A DNA stretch of 64,000 nucleotides, taken from NCBI GenBank assembly GCA_023525975.1, contig CM042023.1, forward strand, positions 2,653,501 to 2,717,500, in the 5' to 3' direction. Below are positions 37,228 through 48,083 of this stretch, piece by piece (position 1 is the stretch's first letter; the number at the start of each line of letters is the position of its first letter). The notes beneath the pieces were generated by a model. That model was not told the DNA's origin. It searched no databases and saw only the letters and a program-made list of their open reading frames with translations. Position numbers and translations under genes: made by a program. Origin of the DNA: Smallanthus sonchifolius (Eukaryota; Streptophyta; Magnoliopsida; Asterales; Asteraceae).

Positions 37228-38340
37228 TAATAATGGTGAAGGTTTGGCTCAAACGTGACATTTGGCCAATATCCGTCACCGTTAGGCCCAACCGTGACGT
37301 TTGACTACATACATACATATAGTCATATTACATGCATACAGACATACATACATATAGTCATATTACATACATACATGCATACATACATATAGTCATATTA
37401 CATACATACATGCATACATACATAAAGTCATATTACATACATACAGACATACATACATACATGCATCCATACGTACATACATACATACATATAGTCATAT
37501 TACATACATACATACATACATACATGCATGCATACATACATGCATCCATACATACATTTACCGTTTATGTACGTATGTATGTATATATGCATGTACGTAT
37601 GTATGTATGTATGTATGCATGTATGTATGTATATATGTATGCATGTATGTATGTAATATGACTATATGTATGTATGTTTGTACGTATGGATGTACGTATG
37701 TATGTATGCATGTATGTATGTAATATGACTATATGTATGCATGTATGTATGTATGTAATATGCTTGTATGTATGTAATATGACTATATGTAAGTATGTAC
37801 TATGACTATATGTATGTATGTAATATGACTATATATATGCATGCATGCATGGATTTATGTATGTATGTATGCATGTATGTATCTATGGATGTATGTATGT
37901 ATGCATGTATGTATGGATGTATGTAGGTATGCATGCATGCATGTATGGATTGATGGATGGCTGTATACATGTATGTATGGATGGATGGATGTATACATGT
38001 ATGTATGCATGCATGCATGTATGTAATATGACTATATATATATGTATATACGAACGTATTTGAAGACAATTTGAAATCAATATATGTATGTAGGTGCGCT
38101 TAAACGGTAATGAAATGCGACCCGTACACATCAAAAGGTGACGGATAGGTCGAAGGGTGAGCTCTGAACAGTGACGGTTAGGTCTAAATGTCACGTAAAA
38201 ATCTCGGATATACATGACGGTTAGCCTGTAAACGGCACCTAATAATAATAATAATAAAAATAATAATAATGGTGAAGGTTTGGCTCAAATGTGACATTTG
38301 GCCAATATCTGTCACCGTTAGGCCCAATCGTGACGGTTGT
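37126..38340. repeat. Second, directly repeated copy of the ACAT palindrome region
   Basis: TTTATGTACGTATG at 37565 matches 36459. The block from GGTCTAAATGTCACGT through an AAT microsatellite to GGCTCAAACGTGACATT occurs at 37128-37310 and 38180-38340. The period is about 1.05-1.1 kb, so a palindrome arm and its flank were duplicated in tandem. Confidence 0.85.
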
Positions 38341-38690
38341 GGATATTATTTGGGTGACAGACATCTCTCTGGCAATAAAGGGATAACAGTCACGTTTAGG
38401 TCCATACGTGACAGTTTGTCTCTTGCAAATGTGAATCCCAATAAAGGGTTAACGGTCACGTTTAAGCCAACACGTGACGGTGATGTAGGCCAATACGTGA
38501 CGGTTAGTGCCAAACGTGATGGTGATGTTTATTACGGTGACAAACATCTCTGGCAAATGTGAATCCCAATAAAGGTAACGGTCACATGTAGGCCAATACG
38601 TGACGATTTGTCTCTAGCAAATGTGAATCCCAATAAAAGTAAACGGTAACGTGTAGGCCAATACGTGACGGTTGCATCCGTTATATATAG
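38340..38690. repeat. GTCACGT palindromic repeat cluster (right, inverted copy)
   Basis: It contains GTCACGTTTAGGTCCATACG + TGAC, GTCACGTTTAAGCCAACACG + TGAC, and AGGCCAATACGTGACGG several times. AAATGTGAATCCCAATAAA occurs three times and is inverted relative to 35800-35850. A TATATATAG box follows at 38680-38690. Confidence 0.85.
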
Positions 38691-38902
38691 ACGCAGAGAG
38701 CCAGCATAACTCTCGTATCGTATGCTGAAACCGCCGGAGAAGGACACCATCGCCGGAGAAGAAGACCACCGCCCTACCCACACTTTCCAATTGTGAACAT
38801 CCTCGAACAAATCTCACTGGAGCCACCTCTTGGCGGTGCAAACCACATCGGTATGTCTTCTTCTGACCCGTAATTGAAATCCATACCCTTACAATTATTT
38901 AT

Positions 38903-39375
38903 CGATGCTTATTTATCAACGTTTTCTTCCGTTCACATTCACGGTTGGTTCCAATGTTAAGTCTCGAAAATTTCCCATGGAGACTCCATCATATCTGACC
39001 ACATTTTTTTTATTTTAAAAGTTATTTACTTTACTGTATTCAAAAATCAAGGAAACATGGTGTTTGATATTTTAGTGTTTACCAGTAGCATGATGGAAGT
39101 TGTATGGGTAAAACGGTTGTGCGTGAGGATTTACTGGACGTCGATGCTCCATTATTAGTAAAATAATAGAACTAATAATGGAGCATCGACGTCGATTAAA
39201 TCTTCACGCACAACCGTTTTACCCATACAACTTCTATCATGCTATTGGTCGAACATTAAAATGTCAAACACCATGTTTCCATGATGGAATTTTTCGAGAC
39301 TCAACAATGGAACCAACCGTGAATGTGAACGGAAGAAAAACGTTGATAATAAGCGTAATAATTGTAAGGGTGTGG
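38903..39375. repeat. Long hairpin (inverted duplication)
   Basis: The sequence from ATCGATGCTTATTTATCAACG to GCTCCATTATTAGT is repeated inverted from ACTAATAATGGAGC to GATAATAAGCG. The turn is at about 39165. The arms are about 200 bp with few mismatches; the left arm carries about 70 extra bases (38981-39052). Confidence 0.9.
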
Positions 39376-39464
39376 ATTTCGAGTACGGATCAGAAGAAGA
39401 TATGCTAGTGTGGTTTGCAGCGGCAACAGCCAGCTCTGGTGATATTTGTTCCAGGATGTTTAAT

Positions 39465-39720
39465 AGGTCACGTATAGGGCGATCCGTCACCCTTATACGT
39501 TCGTATATACATACATATGTCACATATAGGGCGTCCGTCACCCTTATACGTTCGTATATACATACATATGTCACGTGTAGGGTGATCCGTCACCCTTATA
39601 CCTTCGTATATACATACATGCTTGTAACCATCACGTGTAGGGCGATACGTCACCGTTATACGTTCGTACATACATGCATGCATGCATGTAATATTTCACG
39701 TTTGTAACCGTCACCCCTTC
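39465..39720. repeat. Tandem GTCACGTATAGGGCGATCCG repeats
   Basis: Four units of about 50-60 bp, each with GTCACGTATAGGGCGATCCG or a close variant, then TCACCCTTATACGTTCGTAT and CATACAT. The same theme occurs at 25062-25295. Confidence 0.88.
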
Positions 39721-39770
39721 TTTTTTTTAATTGTACGTGTTGTCACTTTTGATAAATGATGTGTTTATAC

Positions 39771-42700
39771 TTAAAATATTATACATTGTAAGATTTTATA
39801 GCAACTACAAAGATGCATTAATACATAGGCTATCCTGATATAGTAATACTCGGGACGGGCTGGTGGCCTCGTAGGCGATCCATCATTGTAACGTATTGGT
39901 TTATACGATCCCGGTACATAACTTGTCATTCCAGTGCGTTTGTAAATGCATATCTCGGCCAATAGAATATCACAATCGGCACTGGTAATCCCCAATTTTA
40001 GGGTGATAAAGTGATCGCGGTTAACAACAGCTAGTGCTACAACTGGATACTCAAAACACGGTTCTGGTCATGTTCTCACCGGGAAAAAAGACTGGCTGCC
40101 AAATAAGCCTATAAGATGTACAACACAATTGAAAGTTTGAGCAATTATGAGTCCATGGGCGGGAAAGCTCAGCCAACGATTCTCGGGTGCGGGTTCAACC
40201 GTGTCAAACCAATCTAAGTTGTTACGAACAGTGTCATAGAATCCAGGCATCTCGCGGTTCAAATTGGGCCGCCAATACGAAATGTTATTGTCCATTTCCG
40301 TCAGCATTTTTCGCCTAACCCACGCCCACTCATTTTGGTCCCTTCCTAAAGCCACAGCGATCCCCCAAAAACCGTAGTTACCATCTGGCTGCACATCTTT
40401 ATTTTTGAAACGTACTGGTGAATCCATTGGGGGAGGCTATCCTCAAACCGCATAATTTTCAACACATGGTTAAGTTTCAACATTAAAGGAAACCCTAGGT
40501 CAGCTCCTGTCTGCTGTACCTTTGAAGCAGCCTTTAATCGATTAGGACGGTTGTTGGGCGTCTTAAACTATGACTGGGGGGTATAGGAGCTGTGCCTCGC
40601 CGGTTTAGGCATAGTTTGTTCTATCGTAGTATACAAGCTATGTCTCGCAGTGTCAGGCGTAATTTTCAGTGACGTCTTGGCGTCCGATTTTCTCTGTTGC
40701 TGATTAAGATTTGGACGACCACGAGGGTCCTGACGTACCTCAGGCTCTTTCTTTTTTGTTTTGCCCGTAAACACACTTTCATACATTTTCTTAAACAAAG
40801 TTCTTTTTACGTGGGGGTTGGGTGACGACATAACCTTTTGTTTCACGCCGTGAAACTTCTTTTCATAGTCGGGTTCTGGCGCCTGGGCGTACGCCGGCTT
40901 GAAATCAAGCTTCCCCCAGTGTGCGTCTATCGCTTCGGGTGGAATAGGTGTGACTGGATTAAAATACTTAGTGAACAATAGTCAATCATATGATAACGGT
41001 AAAAAAATGTATTTCAAGTATAGACAACCTTGGTTGATGTGTTCCTCCAAACGACAAGCACATGGCAAGCCCATAGACGTGGACAACTGGTGTCCACACG
41101 TACCTCCTGTATCCAACATCTTTTCCATTATCGCCATATCTTTTTCAAGAAGTTCAAGACACTTAATAGACACCTTATAATGTAATCCGAAAAACACTTG
41201 CAGTCGATGGACCTTTAATATCTTAATGCGGGACTCCTCGAAGGTTTTGGAGATTTCAATCTCCTGGCCCCGTACAACTTTACTGACATATCCGACAAGT
41301 GTGTGCAACGTATTGTTGGTCCCTGTAAGGTAAGGTAACTCTGAAAGTTAGCATGTTGGCCCTCGACTCTATTAGTTGTATGTTCACCAAAGTTGAGGCG
41401 GTCGTACATCCAACAAGAAATAAAATTTGGTTTGTACGGACCCAACCAACTATTACAAATATATTCCCAGACCTCTGGAACAAAGAAAAAAGAAAAATTA
41501 TGAAATGAAAAAATAGATTTTTATAGAAACATTAAGTATGAAAATCTTACCCCGTTTACCGTCTTCATTTAATTTTTCCTCCATCTTCCTGCAATTAGAA
41601 TCGTATAATGCGTCCGTGGGAGACTCACACAGAACCTTCCACCAGTATGAAAAATCTTTCCAAATGTTGACTTTGAAAAGGCCTTTCCACCTTCTGATGA
41701 TATTCTCCATGTTGTGCCACCTGCATAGGTTTTTAGAAGCACCCGGGAAAACTATGTCACACGAACTCATCAAGGCTAGGTCCCTGTATGTGACAATGAC
41801 GCGTGGCTCCACACACCCATCGAGCATATCTTTGATCCGCTCAAGGACCCATGTGAAGTTGTCATGTCGTTCCCTCGATATAAATGCATGCGCAATAGAA
41901 AACGACTTCGATGGCGACGTCACACCAATAAACTGGAAAAAAAAAGGAATGTCGTACATGTTGGTTATGTACGTCGTGTCTACCAACATCAAGTGCGGGA
42001 AGGCGCGCCACATTTTATAGGAGGTAGGATGACAAAAGAAAATATCTTCCACGACATTAGTGGAGGGATTCTCCCGGGTTTGATACACGAACTCTTCAGA
42101 TTACAGTAAGTTTTCAAGTTCCTGCATTGGTGTCAGGCCTATTTTACTTTCGGCCCTAATCTTCGATGTGGCGTTGTATATGTCCTAAATAACACATCTG
42201 CTACCAGGAAACTCTCCCCGTACGGCTGCAAGAATGTGACGTGCACGCACATGCTGCCGGTGTAACCTCTCAACAGATCAATTTCCCCGGCGGACATCTT
42301 CCTAAGCCGTGCGTGGCCCTCCTCAAATACAACAAGATCGTGGTTGTGTGTCTCGTCTGTCACGTCCAACCTCCAACTATTACTCTTTCCGATGTACCTC
42401 CTTACGAGCTTAAAGGGACATGATTTTTTTATGCTCCCAGTACGCCTGACTGTGCCCCTGCATTTAGGTTCCCCACCACGATTGCATCCGAGTTCCACAT
42501 CTTTTTTCCTTGACCGACTGACCACAATGACGCACCCATACTCGCATCCTCTCTTCTTAGCCTAATCCACCAAATCCTCACGAGAATTAAAATACTGAAA
42601 TAGTTACAAGGTCAGACTTAAAACGTAGTACATAAAACAAATAAATAAACAATTTAAACGAACGAAAGAGTTGGTTTCATACTTTGTCTGTTTTATATGA

Positions 42701-43349
42701 AACTGTCGCCTTGCGTATGCGATCATCGTCCAATGCATTCTCCGCATCCCCATCGTTTCCTTTCAAATGAACGGAAGACTCATTGTCATCTGTGTCATTC
42801 CTATGGAAACTATCTGACACATGTGTAGGTTCTGGTTGTGACCGGTACGAGAAATGTTCATAATCCGGTTCTGGTTGTGACCGGCACGACAGATGTATGT
42901 AATCCAATTCTAGTTGTGACTGGCACGAGAGATGTACGTAATCCGGTTCTGGTTGTGACCGGTATGAGAGATGTCTGTAATCCAGTTCCGGTTGTGGCTG
43001 GTATGACCCTTGACCGTAATCCGTCGGTCCAAATAGTGACATGTACGCCTCTTGACTGTAATTCGATAATGGTTGCTGCTACGAAGACTCTTGACCGTAT
43101 GTATTCAACGGATTGGTTCCCCCCCGCCCCCCACGAAGGGTGACTCCCGATAAGAAATACTCCTGAAAACGTAATGGTCAGTTAGATACCCGACGTACAA
43201 TAAAGACTTGCATACCCCTAAGTTTACCCGTCCAGTAGAACCTTTAATAAAATAAAGACTTGTTAAACCTGGTTCAGATTTTCGAAAGTTGGCTCCTCAT
43301 TCAAATCTGGAAGCTTCGACTTCTGATAAGGATCTCCCGAACTCGACAT
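39771..43349 (-). pseudogene. Mutator-like (FAR1/MULE) transposase with OTU-like C-terminus, decayed
   Basis: A plausible start at 43349 (MSSSGDPYQK) is followed by an intron and an exon (43164 to about 42684) encoding tandem SQPEPDYxHLS repeats. Then comes a FAR1-like DNA-binding region (RGCEYGCVIVVSRSR; SCPFKLVRRY; 42594-42190), the MULE transposase core (FFCHPTSYKMWRAFPHLMLVDTTY, with DGCVEPRVIVTYRDLALM; 42088-41510) and a TNRVEGQHANF block (near 41380). A zinc-binding CGHQLSTSMGLPCAC (near 41090) follows, then a linker and an OTU-protease-like domain (QPDGNYGFW near 40385; NRDHFITL near 40010). Stops interrupt it at 43079-43081, 42562-42564, 42185-42187, 42101-42103 and 40068-40070, and frameshifts near 42270, 41330 and 40400. 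The OTU catalytic Cys is Tyr. Confidence 0.85.
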
Positions 43350-43920
43350 CGGTGTCAGGCGTGAAACAAAAAAAAAACAGCGGTGTCCCAACAACAAATA
43401 ACCAAAACCAAGAACTCAAACACGCACTTTCGTCTATACTTTCTGTTCTTTTTAATTATGGTGAAAATGGTAGTGTCGGGTTTGTGTATGATGGTGGGTT
43501 TAGTGTGATGAAAGTGAGTGGTGAGAGTTGTGGATTGTGGGTTTAGTGTAATTAGAGTTGTGTTTGATTTTGGGTTTAGTGTGTGAGTGAGTGGTGAGAG
43601 TAGTGTTAATATAAGCTGAATCTGCAACCTAACCGTCACGTATAGGTCCAACGATGACGGTTAGGTCAGGTGTCCGACAACACTGTCAACGTTAACTTTC
43701 TGTCAAAACAACCTCGTACACAACCTTCACGTATTGGCCTATACGTGACCGTTAGGTTCCCTTTGTAGACTGCAAAACCTCGTATCATCAGTGTCCTTTT
43801 TATTCCCGGACTCACGAGAGACATACTGTCACGTTTAGGCCGATACGTGACAGTTTGGGTAACAACCGTCACTTATAGACCTATACGTAACGGGTAGGTC
43901 AGGTGTGGAAAAAAATACAC
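43350..43920. repeat. 5' flank of the MULE gene with GTCACGTAT palindromes
   Basis: 43440-43610 is GTGGTGAGAG / GGGTTTAGTGTG-rich. 43630-43890 holds four copies of the GTCACGTATAGGYC...ACGTGAC palindrome. A 13-bp direct repeat ACAGCGGTGTCCC is found at 43378 and 43920. This is probably the subterminal region of the MULE. Confidence 0.65.
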
Positions 43921-44267
43921 AGCGGTGTCCCCAGCACAACCCTTTCTTAAATCTTTTTCTTTTCATTTTAATATAATATTATTTTAGTCTTTCGATCTCT
44001 TTTAAGTTATAAAATAATTTAAATTTTTAATACCAAATTTTCTACAACTAAATACCATATAACTCTACCCATACATAGATTTAAATCAACTAGACAACAT
44101 AGCATTAGGCTAACTACTACACCCCTTAGAGCATGTGGTATACCCAAGTGATAAGGGTGTGGTGTGATAATAAAATGCACGTTACGTGTCGCCACGTCAC
44201 ACCCTGTCACACCATCCATCGCTTGGCAAGGAAAATAATTAAATGTTTTTTTTTCTAATTTTCATTT

Positions 44268-44605
44268 TTTTTGAAAGGCGAACATTGAATGTTGTGACGT
44301 CGCACCCCCCGTCACATGGGAGAGCCTCGTCCAACTTTGGCCAATATGTTGTCTTAACCGGGTCCGCTTGGCGTCAGACTTGGAGAGCTTTCAAGGAAAA
44401 GCCCCACCCAATACGGCCCCTTCCGGGCTTGAGGGAAAGCCGAGGCTCGAACCCTGGATCGGCGTGGGTAAAACCCTTGTGCATCAGCCTAAGAGCTAGG
44501 CCTCATTTGCGATGATGCGGAAATTAATGGTGGTGGCAGGGATCGAACCCGGGTCCCTTGGTACTTCGAGCCTTACCTCAACCACTACACCACAACCTCT
44601 TTGGC
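44268..44605 (-). mobile_element. tRNA-derived SINE (family S1), copy 1
   Basis: A 338-bp body flanked by the 17-bp TSD TTTTCTAATTTTCATTT (44251-44267 and 44606-44622). On the minus strand the head is GTTGTGGTGTAGTGGTTGAG (A box) and GGGTTCGATCCC (B box), and the 3' end is an A-run (44268-44272 as T). The same family is seen at 53647-53990 and 60233-60564. Confidence 0.9.
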
Positions 44606-44722
44606 TTTTCTAATTTTCATTTAAATAAAATAAAACATAATATTTCATCAATAAAAATAAAATAAAACATAATAAATAATATTTCATTAATAATTAAAAA
44701 ATATTTTACTAAAAAAAATTAC

Positions 44723-44970
44723 CTAATGATTTGAATTTTCGTAAACATACTCAATCAAGTCCGCCTTTAGTGTTTTATGAATTTTTCGATTGCGTATTTC
44801 TTGTCGGTTTACTCGCTTTTGATTTTCATCAATTTCTTCATGCTTAAGCTCCTCCTTATTTGGGTTGTATTGACAAATTGTCACTCTTTGATCCTTTAAA
44901 ATCATATTATGCAAAATCACACAAGCATACATAATGTTCCGGACTTTGATTTGAGACCAATGAAAATTTA
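44723..44970 (-). pseudogene. Harbinger transposase C-terminal fragment
   Basis: The frame reads IMYACVILHNMILKDQ and ends RRELRN-like (RQEIRNRKIHKTLKADLIEY), the usual end of the plant PIF/Harbinger nuclease (DDE_Tnp_4). The catalytic domain upstream has been deleted, so the fragment is inactive. Confidence 0.8.
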
Positions 44971-45270
44971 ATAATTTTTTTTAATTAATTATCTAGCCGT
45001 TGGTAACGGCTATATTCCACTCGTAAATGTCCAATTCTCCCGTAAAAAAAATCACGCCTTCACCTTCACGCGATGGATCACGGCTCAAGGGGGCGGTGTG
45101 CCCTTCCTTTCACGGCGTGATTATGCCTTCCACGTTGGATCACGGCATGCTAAACTTATGTATACCAGATGATCTTAGTGAGTGTGAGTGTGACCACCAC
45201 CACTACCTGCGTGGCGTTTACGTGGCACTGCGTTTTGGCTCACACTCATTAACCACGACACATAGCCTTA

Positions 45271-45865
45271 GACCACTAGATGATCGGTTTGTGGGTATTT
45301 TTTTTAAACTCAACCCGTTTATTATTTATTAATTATTTTATTTATATACCTTTATAATAGTTTTTTTTATATAGCTAGAATTATAATTTTTTTTCATATA
45401 ACATAGTCTATATTATTAATTAATTTTTTCATAATTTTGTATATAATAATTATTACTGTGTAAATATATATCTATATATATATATATAACATATTAATTA
45501 ATGTTTATATAAATAATAGGCTCGTTTAGATTCGTGAAATTAGTTAATATGAATTTGTGAAGTTTTAGCTCAAACTCATTTAATAAATGAGTTTCAGTAT
45601 AAGCTTTAGCTAGTGTAATCTTGAGCTCGTGTAAGCTCGATCAGTTTAAGCCTTTAACGAACCGATCTCAAGTAACTTATGAGAGACTTGACTGGTTTAA
45701 ACCCCCGAATAGTAGTTGTCGGTATACTAAGGCTTTACTACGAATTGTTAGATTGAGAGTGTCTGTGACCTAAAACAAAACTAAATTGAATTGAAATTTT
45801 GTAATCAAATAAATAAAAATAAAAACCAAAATGTAAATAGTAATCTTGATCTTATTAAGGATGGG
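45271..45865. other. AT-rich spacer
   Basis: AT microsatellite near 45465-45490. At 45520-45680 GAGCTCGTGTAAGCTCG-like text is a degenerate hAT-like remnant. No gene. Confidence 0.35.
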
Positions 45866-45873
45866 GTTTGTAT

Positions 45874-46505
45874 TAGGCAGAGCCGGTCCAGAGAATTCGA
45901 ATGTCCTACACGAGCTGAAAAAAAGGTACATTGGCCTAAACACATTTAACATTTTTTTAAGAATATAATTTTTTTTAAGCCTAATACAAAATTACAAAGT
46001 GTTGGGTTGGATTGGATTCATGGGCCTAAACACATTTAACATTTTTAAGACTAATATACTTTTAAAAAGGCCCGGTTGTTTTTTCTTGATATATTTGATC
46101 CAATAATTTTTTTAAAAAAAAACCTCAAAAATTACTTCTTTAAAAAGGCCCAATAATTTTTTATTTTTTATTTTTTTTTTGCCCTTCGAAATGTTAGGCC
46201 CACTATGGGTGTGTTGGCCGCAGGCCCAATGGGCCGGCCCTGGTATTAGGGATGAGATCGGTATCGTACCGATACCGAATTTATGGAAAAGTGAGTACCG
46301 GTACCGAATTTATCGGTACGGTATTGGTACGATACGGGTACTCGTTACAAAATGTTTATCTTTAGATAGTATCGGTACTGTACCAGTACCGGTATCAAAA
46401 ATACCGGTACCGGATTTATGAAAATTTGGGTACCGGTACCGAATCTATCGGTTCGGTACGGTATCGGTACTGGTACCGGTACTCGATACCAAATGCGTAT
46501 CCCTA
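45874..46505. mobile_element. hAT-type element (TAGGGAT ends), split by another hAT
   Basis: TAGG at 45874-45877 continues at 46251 after the insert. The right end is GTATCCCTA at 46505. The perfect 8-bp TSD GTTTGTAT lies at 45866-45873 and 46506-46513. The body is made of GGTACCGGTACC-like degenerate repeats. No ORF. Confidence 0.88.
45878..46242. mobile_element. hAT-type element (CAGRGCCGG ends) inserted in a hAT
   Basis: A 365-bp element with ends CAGAGCCGGTCC and (inverted) CAGGGCCGGCCC. The perfect 8-bp TSD GTATTAGG lies at 45870-45877 and 46243-46250, made within the first bases of the outer element. Non-coding. Confidence 0.9.
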
Positions 46506-46578
46506 GTTTGTATGAAGGTTTTGGAATCACAACTTACGTTTTTCAAATCACCACCTTAATCTCTACACTAACCAGACT

Positions 46579-47056
46579 CAGGGGCGGTTACAGCTTATTG
46601 GAAGGGGTGGACATGCACCTCGTAAGCCAGCCAACCCTTCACTAAAAATTTCCAAATTTTGTTTGTAAATATAATTTTAGACTAATTCCGGAAAGGGAAT
46701 AGGCACACTACAAAACAAAATTAAAGGTAAGGGGGCACACTGTAAAACAGAAATAAAGGCAAAGACACACACACACAAAACAAAATGAAATATCAAAACC
46801 CTGTTTTGACTTCATTCACTGGAAATAAGAAAAACTGTTAAACATTTCCATTATTTTGAATTTTTTACATAAAAATTGATTAAATATTTAGTTGAAAAAT
46901 TAATTTTATTACTTATTTGGTTAACTAATTTAAAATGATTATTAAATTTAAATGAACTTTGTTAATCATGCGGTTAGAACACTTGTATAGTTTCTTGTTA
47001 TATTTGACCTGACCCATTTTTTATCACCCCTAGCGGAAATTCCTGGATCCGCCACT
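46579..47056. mobile_element. MITE-like fragment with AGGGGCGG / AGTGGCGGATCC ends
   Basis: The left end is CAGGGGCGGTTACAG and the right end (inverted) AGTGGCGGATCCAGG, a pattern of many plant hAT-like non-autonomous elements. The TSD is not clear. Confidence 0.45.
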
Positions 47057-47685
47057 AGTGTACTCGATACAACTAATTGAGTAACATTAATGCGTCCTAC
47101 ACGGTCAATCTATACGTGCATTAAAAAACAAGAATCACAAAATCAAGCATATGCATTAAGTGTAACTCATCATTCATGTTCATACAAACTCTAAATCCTT
47201 AGTATCTAGAAGCGAATACAAACAAACCAGTCTTCCATAACCACTACCACATCTATGGTCACCCTTTAACATATATATTCACCATGAGGATCTCCACTAG
47301 CCACCAGCACCACAAAATCTTTAGCTACATTCAACGCCACTGTCGCTATAGGAATCCAGTGACCACCACAAAGGATCGCCAACAACAAGAACCAGAAAAT
47401 TAAACCCCCAACCTAAATAACCTTTCATTCACTAACTTTTTCTACGAAAAAGAAATTCAAAAACAAATTGCAAGTAAAATGATTCAAGCATAAACAACTT
47501 GTGACCACTACCCTTAATCGAAAACCCTAATGGAAATGAAATTAAAATCTTGCAACAACTACCTCTAATTGATACCCTTTGTGAAAAAAAAGTTTAATAA
47601 AAAAAACATATGTAGTAAATAAATTACGTGAAGAAGAAGTGGTGGTGGTGATAATGGAGAATTTGGTGTGGCGCGATGTAGATAG
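47057..47685. other. Intergenic spacer, nothing recognised
   Basis: Only short ORFs and no family recognised. Confidence 0.35.
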
Positions 47686-48083
47686 TAGGGTGTTGATAAA
47701 ACGTTGAATCCAATCAAACCTTCTAAACCAAAGCAAACGGTTGATTTGAGATTCAAAAAGTTCAGTTTACGATTCGATTTTAACGGTTCAGCCTAATTGG
47801 AACTTGAAACCGGTCACGTGAATTGAACCGCCCGTTTAACTTTTAGAATATAATTATGTACGTGTATTATAATCATTAATCGTCTTTATCAATATTAAAA
47901 ATTATAACACACTCTAGTGGTTTGAAAAATTAAAAAGGTTCATGACTACCAAAACCAAACCAATAAAACTGTCGATTGAGCCAACCCATCAAACTAACAA
48001 GTTTGGTATTTCTGAAACCGTAGTTAGTGGTTTAGCTTATAATTTCTATAAAAAGCAACCCAATCAACCCATGAACACCCCTA
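47686..48083. mobile_element. hAT-type non-autonomous element
   Basis: The ends are TAGGGTGTTGAT and (inverted) TAGGGGTGTTCAT. The 8-bp flanks GTAGATAG and GCTGGTAG match at 5 of 8 positions. The interior has AACCGG/CGGTTCA degenerate repeats. Confidence 0.65.

Larger units (their letters stand above)
44129..45267 (-). mobile_element. PIF/Harbinger element, internally deleted
   Basis: TTA TSDs lie at 44126-44128 and 45268-45270. The ends GAGCATGTGGTATAC and (inverted) GGCTATGTGTCGTGG are related. It contains the C-terminal fragment of a Harbinger transposase at 44723-44970 and a nested SINE at 44268-44605. Confidence 0.7.

Noticed and set aside
35900..38069. Long ORFs of Met, Tyr, His, Thr, Val and Cys repeats on both strands
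   Set aside because: They are translations of ACAT/ATGT microsatellites; all three frames stay open because the repeat period avoids stops.
43289..43546. Plus-strand 85-codon gene
   Set aside because: It lies antisense to the MULE start and promoter-like region and has no recognised motif.
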